Positions 15,831-25,276 of a DNA stretch of 64,000 nucleotides are shown here, in pieces. The notes beneath the pieces were generated by a model. It did no database searches. It was not told the DNA's origin and saw only the letters and a program-made list of their open reading frames with translations. The DNA lies in contig JADJYJ010000005.1 in assembly GCA_016719785.1 (NCBI GenBank), forward strand, positions 3,395 to 67,394. Direction: 5' to 3'. Position numbers and translations under genes: made by a program. Every line of letters begins with the position of its first letter. Positions within the stretch are counted from its first letter, which is position 1. The DNA comes from Candidatus Amarolinea dominans (GTDB lineage: Bacteria; Chloroflexota; Anaerolineae; SSC4; Amarolineaceae).

Positions 15831-16844
15831 ATGATCGTAGTCATGAAGCCAGGGGCAACGGCGGGGGAGATTGGGGCGGTGATCGCCAGGGTGCAGGAGT
15901 TGGGCCTGACGCCGCATCCGATATATGGCGAGGAGCACACGGTGGTGGCGGTCGTGGGTAACGAGCGCAAAATTGACAAGGAAATTTTCGAGGTGATGCC
16001 CGGCGTCGAAAAGACGATGGTGGTCATGCACCCCTTCAAGCTCGCCAGCCGCACTTCGAAGCCGGAAGATACCGTGATCGCGCTCAATGGCGTCAAGATC
16101 GGCGGCAAGCGGCTGGTCATCATGGCCGGGCCGTGTTCGGTTGAAAGCCGCAGCCAGGTGCTGGAAACGGCCTGGGCGGTCAAGGAGGCCGGCGCGACTA
16201 TTCTACGCGGCGGCGCGTTCAAGCCGCGCAGCTCGCCCTACAGCTTCCAGGGCTTGGGCCTCAAGGGTCTGGAATACCTGGCGGAGGCGCGGGAGGCGAC
16301 CGGGCTGTACATCGTGACCGAGGTGATGACGCCCGAAGCGGTGCCGATGGTGGCCGAATACGCAGATATTTTGCAGATCGGCGCGCGCAACATGCAAAAC
16401 TACGGCCTGCTGCACGCGGTGGGCAGAATCCAACGCCCGGTGCTGCTCAAGCGCGGGCTGATGTCCACCATCGAGGAGCTGCTGATGTCGGCCGAGTACA
16501 TCCTGAGCAACGGCAACTACCGCGTGATGCTGTGCGAACGCGGCATCCGCACCTTCGAGACCTACACGCGCAACACCTTCGATCTGAACGCGGTGCCCGT
16601 CATCAAGCAGCTCAGCCATCTGCCGGTCATCGCCGATCCCAGTCACGCCACCGGCAAGTCGGAGTTGGTGATCCCGATGGCGCGGGCGGCCATTGCGGCC
16701 GGCGCGGATGGTCTCATCCTGGAAGTCCATCCCACCCCGGAAACAGCCCTGTCGGACGGCGCACAGAGTCTGAGGCCGGAGAAATTCGCCGAGTTGATGC
16801 AGCAGCTCAAACGCATCGCCGCGGCCATGGACCGCGATCTGTAA
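15831..16844 (+). CDS. aroF: DAHP synthase (type I-beta) with N-terminal ferredoxin-like domain
   Basis: A 337-residue protein from ATG 15831 behind AGGAG. Residues 1-70 form the ferredoxin-like regulatory domain (MIVVMKPGATAGEIGAVIAR). The catalytic barrel follows with MAGPCSVES (metal/PEP Cys), ILRGGAFKPRSSPYSFQG, DILQIGARNMQN, PVLLKRG, and DPSHATGKSELV (His and Asp). It condenses PEP with erythrose-4-phosphate, the first step of the shikimate pathway. The preceding spacer holds imperfect tandem repeats (aaagtgcaaagt; gaaaatcgaaaatcgaaagg). The start site is unambiguous. Confidence 0.95.
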   Translation: MIVVMKPGATAGEIGAVIARVQELGLTPHPIYGEEHTVVAVVGNERKIDKEIFEVMPGVEKTMVVMHPFKLASRTSKPEDTVIALNGVKIGGKRLVIMAGPCSVESRSQVLETAWAVKEAGATILRGGAFKPRSSPYSFQGLGLKGLEYLAEAREATGLYIVTEVMTPEAVPMVAEYADILQIGARNMQNYGLLHAVGRIQRPVLLKRGLMSTIEELLMSAEYILSNGNYRVMLCERGIRTFETYTRNTFDLNAVPVIKQLSHLPVIADPSHATGKSELVIPMARAAIAAGADGLILEVHPTPETALSDGAQSLRPEKFAELMQQLKRIAAAMDRDL

Positions 16845-16865
16845 ATGAGGGAGGAAAATCATCAG

Positions 16866-16920
16866 GGGCAGCGATTTCAATCGCTGAGACCGGCCGCGGG
16901 TTTTGGGCCGCGAAATCCGC
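16866..16920 (+). repeat. Small palindromic element between the two DAHP synthase genes
   Basis: Contains cagcgatttcaatcgctg (near-perfect palindrome) and ggccgcgggttttgggccgcg. Related palindromes occur at 17900, 25235 and 28687. It sits where the first two dozen codons of the second aroF should be. Confidence 0.5.
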
Positions 16921-16934
16921 ACGGTGATTAGCGC

Positions 16935-17886
16935 GTGGAGCGCATGGGCTACAAGGTCCACCTGAGTCAGGGCGAGGCGCGCACGGTGATCGGCGTGGTG
17001 GGCGAAAAACCGATCGTGGACCGTGAGCAGTTCGATATGATGGAAGGCGTGGAAAAGACCGTGCGCATCTTACAGCCGTTCAAGCTGGCCGGCCGCGAGT
17101 TTCATGCGGCCGATACGGTGATTGACGTCAGCGGCGTCAAGATTGGCGGCAATCAGATCATCCTCATGGCCGGGCCGTGTTCGGTGGAAAGCCGCACGCA
17201 ACTGCTGGAAACGGCCTGGGCGGTCAAAGAGGCGGGCGCGCATATTCTGCGCGGCGGCGCGTTCAAGCCGCGCAGTTCGCCCTACAGCTTCCAGGGCATG
17301 GGCGAGGAGGGGTTGCAAATCCTGGCCGAGGCGCGTGAGCAGACCGGCCTGCCTATCGTCACCGAGGTCATGGCGCCGGAGCAGGTGGCGCTGGTGGCTG
17401 AATACAGCGACATCTTGCAGATCGGCGCGCAACATGCAGAACTACGCGCTGCTGCACGCGGTGGGACGCAGCAATCGCCCGGTCTTTCTGAAGCGCGGCA
17501 TGATGTCCACCATCGAAGAATGGCTGATGTCGGCCGAGTATGTGCTGAGCAACGGCAACTACCAGGTCATGCTGTGCGAACGCGGCATCCGCACCTTCGA
17601 ACGCTACACGCGCAACACCCTGGACATCAACGCCATCCCGGTGCTCAAGCAGCTCAGCCATCTGCCGGTGATTGGCGACCCCAGCCACGGCACGGGCAAA
17701 TGGGACCTGGTGGCGGCCACAGCTAAAGCCTGCGTCGCGGCCGGCGCGGACGGCCTGATGATCGAGGTGCATCCAAACCCGGCCGAGGCCCTGTCGGACG
17801 GCGCGCAGAGCTTGAAACCGGAGAAGTTCGCCCAATTGGTCAGGGAATTGAAAGCCGTGGCCGCGGCCGTGGGCCGCGCCCTGTAG
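16935..17886 (+). CDS. aroF: Second DAHP synthase, N-terminally truncated and frameshifted
   Basis: About 316 residues after repair. It is a close paralogue of the gene upstream: MAGPCSVESRTQLLETAWAV, ILRGGAFKPRSSPYSFQG, DILQIGARNMQNYALLHAVG, FLKRGMMSTIEEWLMSAEYV, DPSHGTGKWDLVA. One copy-specific two-base loss in gcgcgcgc at about 17425 splits it (16935-17726 and 17122-17886 frames). The GTG start at 16935 yields VERMGYKVHLSQGEART, lacking about 24 residues of the ferredoxin-like domain; a palindromic element occupies that place and cggtgattagc.gcgtgg just upstream is a frameshifted scrap of it. It may be an assembly-damaged isozyme or a decaying duplicate. Confidence 0.8.
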
Positions 17887-17895
17887 CCGCTGAGC

Positions 17896-18016
17896 GACAG
17901 GCGATCAAAATCGCGCCTGATGGACGCGAGGCTGGTCGGCGCAGGCCGACCTGGCGGCGGAACGCCCCTTCGCCCCGAATTCATTCGGCCGGCCCCTTCG
18001 CCCCGAATTCATTCGG
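17896..18016 (+). repeat. Palindromic repeat cluster (ccgaatgaattcgg / ggtcggc..gccgacc family)
   Basis: Holds ggcgatcaaaatcgcgcc, ggtcggcgcaggccgacc and two copies of cgccccgaattcattcgg. The same modules in reverse order occur inside the glycosyltransferase gene at 28478-28650. The region 17887-18158 has no gene; a weak tagaat box lies near 18067. Confidence 0.75.
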
Positions 18017-18158
18017 CGGCGCTGATTTACAGGCCATGCAAAAAAGGCGCTTTTCTGGCTCTTGTGGTAGAATAGAGTTCATTCTGTGCATAAACTCTAA
18101 TAACCGCTGTGAAATTAACGCAGCCAGCCATGCTGCATCTTGATGAGCGAACTATTTC

Positions 18159-19187
18159 ATGACACCAGAACCTGATATTGACCTGGAGCACTCCTGTCCC
18201 TTCGTGGGCACTGACTTCGATCGAACCGTCCATTTCGGCTATCCGACGCATGAGAATCTCTGCTTTGCCCTGACGCGCGCCGAAGGGATCGAAATCGAGC
18301 ATCAGGACACCTTTTGCCTGACGCGTGAGCACGTGCGCTGTCCACTCTATGTCAAGGCTGCGCCTTCGAGGACACGGGCCGCGGTCCTGGCCGAAGCGGA
18401 CGACGCCGACGAACCTGCGGCGCTCACCGCGCTGCGCTATGTGCTGCTGGGCGCGGTCGTAATCGGCCTGGCCCTGGCCCTGGTCTGGTTTTGGCCGCAG
18501 ATTCGCAGCCTGATCGAGCCTGCACGCATGGTGATTGCCGAACGCGCCACCGCGACGCTGCCAGCCTCCACGGCAGAGGTCACTGCCACCGATTTCATCC
18601 TGCAGGCCGTTGATGGCACGCCCATGCCCACGTCGCCGCCGTTCACAGCCACGAATACCCCCACCTCCACAGCGCCGCCGCCCACGTTCACCCCAACCGC
18701 GACTGCCACTGCGACTGCGTCACCGCCGCCGACCGCCACACCCACGCTGACGCCGCGCCCGCGCGCCACCAATACCCCGGTGCGCGCCACGCCCACCCGG
18801 CGCCCCACGGCCGCGCCGGCGACGATTGACAAAGCGCCCGTGTTGATCGCGCCGGCCAACAACCTCGTGACGAACGGCGAAGTCACCTTTGCCTGGAATT
18901 GGGCCGGCCCACCGCTGGTCGCCAACCAGGGCTTCGAGATACGGGTCTGGCGCGAGGGTCAGCCGGATCACTACGGCGCCAGCTCGCCCGTCAGCACCAC
19001 CAGCGCCACCGTTGGCCTGGCCGGGTCCTATGGCGTGCAGCAGGGCGGCAGTGGCCGCTATTTCTGGACTGTGGCAGTGGTGCAGTTGAACCCCTACCGC
19101 CGCATTGGGCCGGAAGCCTCGGCACGCGTGCTCATGGTCGAACTGCCGGGCGGCGGCCCCACACCGGCGCCAACCCTGCCACCCTGA
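18159..19187 (+). CDS. Membrane-anchored protein with Cys-rich cytoplasmic module and Thr-Pro stalk
   Basis: A 342-residue protein. Residues 12-65 hold CPF...DFDRTVHFGYPTHENLCF... HQDTFCLTREHVRCPLY, a four-Cys module that I associate with LysM-type envelope proteins of Chloroflexota. A single transmembrane helix (YVLLGAVVIGLALALVWFW, about 92-110) follows, then a TPTATAT-rich stalk (about 150-220) and a C-terminal Ig-like domain (APVLIAPANN ... VTFAWNW ... YFWTVAVVQLN). Topology is Cys module inside, stalk and Ig-like domain outside. It is not an aromatic-pathway enzyme although it lies within that cluster. Function unknown. Confidence 0.65.
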   Translation: MTPEPDIDLEHSCPFVGTDFDRTVHFGYPTHENLCFALTRAEGIEIEHQDTFCLTREHVRCPLYVKAAPSRTRAAVLAEADDADEPAALTALRYVLLGAVVIGLALALVWFWPQIRSLIEPARMVIAERATATLPASTAEVTATDFILQAVDGTPMPTSPPFTATNTPTSTAPPPTFTPTATATATASPPPTATPTLTPRPRATNTPVRATPTRRPTAAPATIDKAPVLIAPANNLVTNGEVTFAWNWAGPPLVANQGFEIRVWREGQPDHYGASSPVSTTSATVGLAGSYGVQQGGSGRYFWTVAVVQLNPYRRIGPEASARVLMVELPGGGPTPAPTLPP

Positions 19188-19237
19188 GAACTGGGCGCAC
19201 GCCCTGATCGAAACATCGCCACAAGGAGTCTTTGAAC

Positions 19238-21946
19238 ATGCGTCTTGACGGACTGCGGCTGCGCCCGCACGCTTTTTGGATCGCGCTCTTGGTGGGCACA
19301 ATCGCCGTCTCCTGTCTTCTCGCCTGGTCTGGCCCCGTTGCCGCCAACCCAGTGGCCGACATCAGCGGCTGGGCCAGCGTCACCGCCCTGCCCGAAGCCC
19401 TGGACAGCACGGCCGCGGTGGCCCTGGGCGACTGGCTGTACGTCATCGGCGGCCGCAACAGCGCAGGTAACGCCCTGAGCACGGTGCGGCGCGCCCGCAT
19501 CAATGCCAACGGTACGCTCGGCGCCTGGCAGACCACCACCCCGCTGCCCGTGGCCCTCTACAGCCACAACGCCACGGTAGCCAACAATCGCATCTATGTG
19601 GCGGCCGGCTACGGCGCCAACTACGAACGCGCGGTCTACATGACCACCGCGGCCGCGGATGGCTCATTGGCGCCCTGGCAAAGCCTGACCCCGCTGCCCG
19701 ACGGACAGCAGCGCGTGACGCATGCGTTCGCGGCGGTGGGCAATCAGCTTTTTGTCATCGGCGGCTACTTCCAGAACCCACTGGCGTCGGTCTGGCGGGC
19801 GAACATTCAGGCCAACGGCAGCCTCGGCGCCTGGACCGCCGCGCCCGCCCTGCCCACCCCCCTCTACCGCCTGAGCGCAGTGATGTTCGACAACGCGCTC
19901 TGGGTCAGCGGCGGCCGGCCCACCACAGCCACGGTCTCGCGCCAGGTCTACCGCGCACGGCTGCAGAACGACGGCAGCCTGGGCGCTTGGGAGAACCTGG
20001 GCGCAGCCCTGGCCGAAGGCCGCGCCGACCATGCCAGCGTGGCCGATCAGGGCCGTCTCTTCATTGTCGGCGGCACCGACGGCGCGGCCATCGAATCAAC
20101 CGTCTTCGTCTTCGGCCTGGGCAGCAGCCTGACGCCGCTCCCGCCTGGCGCCTCACTGCCGGTTCCCCGTGCGCGCATGGCGATAGCCGCCAGCCAGGGC
20201 CATGACATCTACATCATCGGTGGCTGGAACGGATCAGCGCCCAGCGCCACCGTCTTCCAGGCGCGGGTTCAGCCGCCCACCCCCACGCCGACGGCCACAC
20301 CGACACGCACGCCAACCGGTACGCGCACGCCGACCGCAACCCCCACGGTCACCCGCACCCCCACGCTCACCCCCACCTTGACGCCCACGCCGACCGCGAC
20401 GGCCACCCGCACAGCCACCTTCACCGCCACGCCGACCGCCACCGCCACCCCAACGCCTGACCTGGCCCTGCGCCTGACCGGCAGCCGCAGCGGGTCAATC
20501 ACCTGGGGCGACGAGATCACCTACACCATCGAGTACCAGGTGGGCGACGTGCCGGTGGAAAACGTTATCATCAGCAACACCCTGCCGATACTGCCCGCCG
20601 GCGCCTGGGAAATCGTTGACTTGGGCGGCGGCGAGTTGATCGGCAACGCGGTGCATTGGAATCTATCCGCGCTGGCCGCGCAACAAACGGGCAGTGTCAG
20701 CTACCGCATCCGCCTGCCAGCCGCGCCCCCCACCGCCACTCCCACCGACACGCCGACTGTTACGCCCACGGCCACCGATACGACCACCCCGGTAGACACC
20801 GCCACGCCCACCAACACGCCCGCGGTCACCGCCACCCCCACGGCTAGTTGGACACCCACGCCGACCGCTCCGTTCACAGCAACGCCCACGCCAACGTTGG
20901 CCGTCACCCCGACGCCCACGCCGACCGCTCCGTTCACAGCAACGCCCACGCCAACGTTAGCCGTCACCCCAACGTCCACGCCGACCAGCGTGACCGGGGT
21001 CGCGCAGTTCAGAGGTCGTCTCATTCAGCCCGGCGGCGGCAGCGTGCCCGGCTTTGCCTTTGTGCAACTTTGGGCCTCCGCCGATCCCAACCTGCTCGGC
21101 GCCTTCCTGGGCAACACTCAGAGCGACGGCAGCGGCTTTTTTGCCCTGCAAACCAGTGATCTGTCCTGGGCGGCCTATCATCTCTATCTCGCGCCCCAAG
21201 ACCCCAATCAATACCAGTTCAATGTGGCGCTGGCCGGGCCTGGCGGCGTCAGCGTGAGCAACCGCTGGATCCGCTTCGCGAGTCCGGGCAGCGGCATCTT
21301 CGCTGACAACCTGTTCATCGTGACCTACCTGGCAACCTCGACGCCGACCGCGACGCCGCTGCCAACGGCCACGCCAACCGATACCCCGCTGGCAACGGCC
21401 ACGCCGACCGATACACCGCTGCCAACGGCCACGCCGACCGATACCCCGCTGCCAACGGCCACGCCGACCGATACCCCGCTGGCAACGGCCACGCCGACCG
21501 ATACGCCGCTGGCAACGGTCACACCGACCGATACCCCGCTGCCCACGGCCACGCCGACCGATACCCCGCTGGCAACGGCCACGCCGACCGATACACCGCT
21601 GGTAACGGCCACGCCGACCGATACACCGCTGCCCACGGCCACGCCGACCGACACGCCGCTGCCAACGGCCACGCCGACCGACACGGCGCTGGTGACCAGC
21701 ACGCCGACCGCTACCCCGACATCAACGCCGACCTCCTTTGCCACGCCCGTTCGGCGTGGGGCGTTGAGTGCGGCGCTGACCGCGGGCAGTCGCTCGCCGC
21801 GGCTCCAGGATGGCTGTCATGACAGCCTGGTGCTGGTCAATGTGGGCGCGCAGGCCAGTTGGACGGCCAATGGGGCAACGGCAACGACCCAGAGCCATCA
21901 ATGGTTGAACGGCTGCCTGCTCTTTGCGCCGATCATCCCCCGTTGA
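19238..21946 (+). CDS. Secreted kelch-repeat protein with Thr-Pro linkers
   Basis: A 902-residue protein. A signal peptide (FWIALLVGTIAVSCLLAWSG) is followed by six kelch-like blades (LGDWLYVIGGRNSAG, VANNRIYVAAGYG, VGNQLFVIGGYF, ADQGRLFIVGGTDG, SQGHDIYIIGGWNG): a beta-propeller of about 310 residues. After a TPT linker comes a DUF11-like domain (RSGSITWGDEITYTIEYQVG). More TPTA linker, a beta-sandwich (FRGRLIQPGGGSVPGFAFVQ LW), a 30-bp minisatellite-encoded linker and a small C-terminal domain with two Cys complete it. ATG 19238 is 9 bases after aaggag. Probably cell-surface; ligand unknown. Confidence 0.8.
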   Translation: MRLDGLRLRPHAFWIALLVGTIAVSCLLAWSGPVAANPVADISGWASVTALPEALDSTAAVALGDWLYVIGGRNSAGNALSTVRRARINANGTLGAWQTTTPLPVALYSHNATVANNRIYVAAGYGANYERAVYMTTAAADGSLAPWQSLTPLPDGQQRVTHAFAAVGNQLFVIGGYFQNPLASVWRANIQANGSLGAWTAAPALPTPLYRLSAVMFDNALWVSGGRPTTATVSRQVYRARLQNDGSLGAWENLGAALAEGRADHASVADQGRLFIVGGTDGAAIESTVFVFGLGSSLTPLPPGASLPVPRARMAIAASQGHDIYIIGGWNGSAPSATVFQARVQPPTPTPTATPTRTPTGTRTPTATPTVTRTPTLTPTLTPTPTATATRTATFTATPTATATPTPDLALRLTGSRSGSITWGDEITYTIEYQVGDVPVENVIISNTLPILPAGAWEIVDLGGGELIGNAVHWNLSALAAQQTGSVSYRIRLPAAPPTATPTDTPTVTPTATDTTTPVDTATPTNTPAVTATPTASWTPTPTAPFTATPTPTLAVTPTPTPTAPFTATPTPTLAVTPTSTPTSVTGVAQFRGRLIQPGGGSVPGFAFVQLWASADPNLLGAFLGNTQSDGSGFFALQTSDLSWAAYHLYLAPQDPNQYQFNVALAGPGGVSVSNRWIRFASPGSGIFADNLFIVTYLATSTPTATPLPTATPTDTPLATATPTDTPLPTATPTDTPLPTATPTDTPLATATPTDTPLATVTPTDTPLPTATPTDTPLATATPTDTPLVTATPTDTPLPTATPTDTPLPTATPTDTALVTSTPTATPTSTPTSFATPVRRGALSAALTAGSRSPRLQDGCHDSLVLVNVGAQASWTANGATATTQSHQWLNGCLLFAPIIPR
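21343..21720 (+). repeat. 30-bp minisatellite encoding TDTPLPTATP repeats
   Basis: About twelve copies of a 30-bp unit (accgataccccgctggcaac + ggccacgccg) with third-position and L/P/V variation. They encode a mucin-like Thr/Pro stalk in the kelch protein. Likely hypervariable in copy number. Confidence 0.9.
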
Positions 21947-21968
21947 AGACATCAACACGGCGGAAGCC

Positions 21969-22886
21969 ATGGCTGACACGCCTGTCATAGAGAACGCAAC
22001 GACTTTTCGCCGCCGATCGGTCGCCATCGTGGGCCTGGGCCTGATGGGCGGCTCCCTGGCGCTGGCCCTCAAGGCTGCAGGGCACCAGGGCCGCCTCATC
22101 GGCATTGCCCGGCGGCCGCAGACGCTGCACACGGCGCAGGCGCTCGGCGCCATTGATGACGCCGACAGCGATCTGTCAGCGGTTAGTGCGGCCGACCTGG
22201 TGATTCTGGCGACGCCGGTGCGCACCTTACTGCGCCAAATCCCCGAGGTGACCCAGCACATGCAGCCGGGCGCGCTGCTGCTTGACCTGGGCAGCACCAA
22301 GCAAACGGTGTGCGCGGCGCTGGCGCTGACGCCGCCGGCGTTACAAGTGCTGGGCGGTCATCCGATGTGCGGCAAAGAAACGTCGGGACTGGAAGTGGCC
22401 GAGGCGACGCTGTATCAAGACAAGACCTTTGTGCTGTGCCCGCTGTCCCGCACCAGCCCGACCAGCCTGGCGACCGGCCTGGCGTTGATCGAAGCGCTGG
22501 GCGCGCGACCCCTCGTCATGGAGCCGGCCCGCCATGATCGCCTGGTGGCGACCATCAGCCATCTGCCTTATCTGTTGGCCGCCGCCCTGGTGAACCTGAC
22601 CAGCCAGGTGGGCGCAGACGATGCCGAGGTATGGCAGGTGGCCGCCAGCGGTTTTCGGGACACCTCCCGCCTGGCCGGCAGCGACCCGGCCATGATGTTG
22701 GACATCTTGTTGACCAATCGGCCAGCCGTGCGCGCCGCGCTGGCAGCCTTCCGCCAGGAGCTGGAGCAACTGGACGCCTGGCTGGCCGACGACGACGAAA
22801 CGGCCCTGCTGCACCGGCTGCAAGCGGCGCAGGCGCAGCGTCTCGCCTTTGCTCGGGGCCAGGTTGTGAGTGGGGGACAGGTTTAA
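21969..22886 (+). CDS. tyrA: Prephenate dehydrogenase
   Basis: A 305-residue protein from ATG 21969 (an upstream in-frame ATG at 21924 would overlap the kelch gene). The Rossmann motif VAIVGLGLMGGSLALAL (residues 15-32) binds NAD(P). Further motifs are DLVILATPV, LLLDLGSTKQTV, GGHPMCGKETSGLE and HLPYLLAAAL, the TyrA signature with the catalytic His. It oxidises prephenate to 4-hydroxyphenylpyruvate for tyrosine. No ACT domain, so feedback control is not evident. It opens the tyrA-aroA-aroE run. Confidence 0.95.
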   Translation: MADTPVIENATTFRRRSVAIVGLGLMGGSLALALKAAGHQGRLIGIARRPQTLHTAQALGAIDDADSDLSAVSAADLVILATPVRTLLRQIPEVTQHMQPGALLLDLGSTKQTVCAALALTPPALQVLGGHPMCGKETSGLEVAEATLYQDKTFVLCPLSRTSPTSLATGLALIEALGARPLVMEPARHDRLVATISHLPYLLAAALVNLTSQVGADDAEVWQVAASGFRDTSRLAGSDPAMMLDILLTNRPAVRAALAAFRQELEQLDAWLADDDETALLHRLQAAQAQRLAFARGQVVSGGQV

Positions 22887-22934
22887 CGCAGGGACGCAAA
22901 GTGGACTGAGAATTCAAGGATGGGAAGGTCACAC

Positions 22935-24236
22935 ATGAACAGTTTGACCGTGCAGCGGTCGGAAGCGCTGATCGGGCAGGTGCGAGTACCCGGCGACAAA
23001 TCCATTTCACATCGGGCCGTCCTGTTCGGCTCCCTGGCCGATGGCGTCAGCCGGGTGCGTGGCTTTCCGCGCGGGGGCGACTGCCTGGCGACCCTGGAGT
23101 GTGTGCGCCGTCTCGGCATCGAGATCGAAGAGGCCGGCGCGGACGAGCTGCTGATTCATGGCCGCGGGCTGCACGGCTGGCAGGAGCCATCCCTGCCGCT
23201 CGATTGCGTCACCTCCGGCACGACCATGCGCCTGTTGGCCGGGCTGGTGGCCGGCGCGGGCATCTTCGCGGTGCTCAGCGGCGGGCCGCAGCTCAGCCGG
23301 CGCCCCATGGGACGCGTGGCCGAACCGCTGCGCAAGATGGGCGCGATCGTGCTGGGTCGCCAACGCGGCACGCTGCCGCCGCTGGCGATTCAGGGCGGCA
23401 ACCTGCGCGGTATTGACTACCGGCTGCCGATCGCCAGCGCCCAGGTCAAATCGGCGATCCTGCTGGCCGGCCTCTTCACACACGACCTGACGGTGGTGGT
23501 CGAACCTGGTCCCAGCCGCGATCACACCGAGCGCATGTTGCGCGCCATGGGCGCACCGGTGCATACCCTGGGCGCCAAAATCACCAGCGAAGCGCCCACA
23601 ATGCCCTTGCAGCCGCTGGATCTGCGCGTGCCGGCCGACATGTCTTCGGCCGCGTTTCTGCTGACGGCTGCCGTCCTGGTGCCAGGATCAGTCATCACCC
23701 TGGAGGATGTGGTGCTCAACCCCACCCGCCGCGGGTTGTTCGACATCCTGCGCCGCATGGGCGCGGACCTGCGTATCAGCGAAGAGACGGAGGTCTGCGG
23801 CGAGCCGGTGGGGCACATCACCGCACGGCCTGGCCCGCTGACGGCAACCACCGTGGCGGGAGAAATGGTGGTGCGCGCCATTGACGAACTACCGGTGCTG
23901 GCGGTGGCCGCAACCCAGGCGCATGGCATCACCACCGTGCGCAACGCCGAAGAATTGCGCGTCAAGGAGACCGACCGCATCAGCACGGTGGTGGCCGAGC
24001 TGCGCAAGCTGGGCGCACACATCGAGGCGCAGCCTGACGGCTTCATCGTCGAAGGGCCAACCCCGCTGCGCGGCGCCGTGGTGGATTCGCACGGCGATCA
24101 TCGTCTGGCGATGGCCCTGTGCATCGCCGGGCTGCTGGCGCACGGCGAAACCACCATCATGGACACGGAATGCATCGCGGACTCGTTCCCCGGCTTCGAG
24201 CGCCTGCTGGTCAAGCTGGGCGCCGAGGTGAGCTGA
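22935..24236 (+). CDS. aroA: 3-phosphoshikimate 1-carboxyvinyltransferase (EPSP synthase), class II-like
   Basis: A 433-residue protein. ATG 22935 follows gggaagg; an ATG at 22920 is possible but worse spaced. Motifs: VPGDKSISHRA (residues about 18-28), SGTTMRLLAGL, RPMGRV, SAQVKSAILLAGL, GPSRDHTERML, DMSSAAFLL, NPTRRG, RVKETDRI, DSHGDHRLAMAL. The combination R-D-H-T-E, S-A-Q-x-K and N-P-T-R marks the class II, CP4-like group, for which glyphosate tolerance is known in some members. It transfers enolpyruvate from PEP to shikimate-3-phosphate. The stop overlaps the aroE start (TGATG). Confidence 0.95.
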   Translation: MNSLTVQRSEALIGQVRVPGDKSISHRAVLFGSLADGVSRVRGFPRGGDCLATLECVRRLGIEIEEAGADELLIHGRGLHGWQEPSLPLDCVTSGTTMRLLAGLVAGAGIFAVLSGGPQLSRRPMGRVAEPLRKMGAIVLGRQRGTLPPLAIQGGNLRGIDYRLPIASAQVKSAILLAGLFTHDLTVVVEPGPSRDHTERMLRAMGAPVHTLGAKITSEAPTMPLQPLDLRVPADMSSAAFLLTAAVLVPGSVITLEDVVLNPTRRGLFDILRRMGADLRISEETEVCGEPVGHITARPGPLTATTVAGEMVVRAIDELPVLAVAATQAHGITTVRNAEELRVKETDRISTVVAELRKLGAHIEAQPDGFIVEGPTPLRGAVVDSHGDHRLAMALCIAGLLAHGETTIMDTECIADSFPGFERLLVKLGAEVS

Positions 24237-25167
24237 TGGAGACGGCGGGCCGGAAGCGCCTGGGACTCCTGGGCTGGCCTAGGCCCATTCGCTCAGCCCG
24301 GCCATGCACAACGCCGCCCTGGCCGCCTTGGGCCTGCCCTGGACCTACGAACTGCTGCCGACGCCGCCCGCTGACCTGGCGGCCGCCGTGCGCAGGCTGC
24401 GAACCGAGGGCTTCATCGGCGCCAACGTCACCGTGCCGCACAAGCAGGCGGTGCTGGCCCTGGTAGATGACCTGACGCCGGCGGCGCGGGCGATGGGCGC
24501 GGTCAACACCCTCTTTTGGGCCACGCCGGCGCTGCAAGGGGAAAACAAGGCTATTGGCACCGACGACGGGCCGATGGTAAAATACGGAGAGATGCGTGTC
24601 TCACGCCTGTTGGGAGACAACACCGACGGCAGCGGTTTCATCGCCGATTTGCTGGCGCACGGGGTCCAAGTGATCGGGCAGCAGGTGTTGGTAATTGGCG
24701 GAGGTGGCGCGGCGCGGGCCGTGGTCTTTGCCCTTGTGGCGGCCGGCGCAGCCGTGACCATCGTCAACCGCACGCTGGCGCACGCCGAAACCATTGCCGC
24801 AATCGTCACTTATCATTACCCGGCGGCGTCTGTATCCTGTGCGCGCTTCCCCGAGGCCCTGGCCCCCGCGGCCGCGGGCGCGGGGCTGATCGTCAACACC
24901 ACCTCGGTGGGCATGTGGCCGGATGAGGATGCGATGCCCTGGGATCAGGCCTTGGCGCTGCGGCCTGACCAGATCGTGTATGACCTGGTTTACAGACCCC
25001 GCCTGACCACCTTCCTGCGCCATGCCCAGGTGGGCGGCGCACGCGTGATTGACGGTCTGGGCATGCTGGTGCAGCAGGGCGCCGCCGCCCTCACCCGCTG
25101 GACTGGCAGGCCGGCCCCGGTGGCTGTCATGCGTGCCGCGGCCGAAGCAGCCCTGGCGCAACATTGA
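24236..25167 (+). CDS. aroE: Shikimate dehydrogenase (frameshift near the start)
   Basis: The ATG at 24236 overlaps the aroA stop and reads METAGRKRLGLLGWP. Near 24280 the frame slips and the expected HSLSPAMHNAAL continues in the frame of 24304. Motifs: GANVTVPHK (substrate Lys), GAVNTL, GDNTDGSGF (catalytic Asp), VLVIGGGGAARAVVFAL (NADP Rossmann), VNRT, NTTSVGM, DLVY. An unusual insert of about 25 residues (PALQGENKAIGTDDGPMVKY) separates GAVNTL from GDNTDG, where most AroE proteins have 8-10. It reduces 3-dehydroshikimate to shikimate. Confidence 0.9.
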
Positions 25168-25276
25168 GCGCCAGTCGAATGCGCTCATCACGGGCGGGGA
25201 TCAGCCAGTCGGCGCAGGCCGACTTGGCAATGGTTGCAGCGGTTTCAACCGCCGGTATAGTTGTGAGAGGAATCCT

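Noticed and set aside
20269..21744. Minus-strand Val/Gly-rich ORFs (VGVAVGSGVSVGV)
   Set aside because: Reverse reading of the Thr-Pro minisatellite, not a silk- or elastin-like gene.
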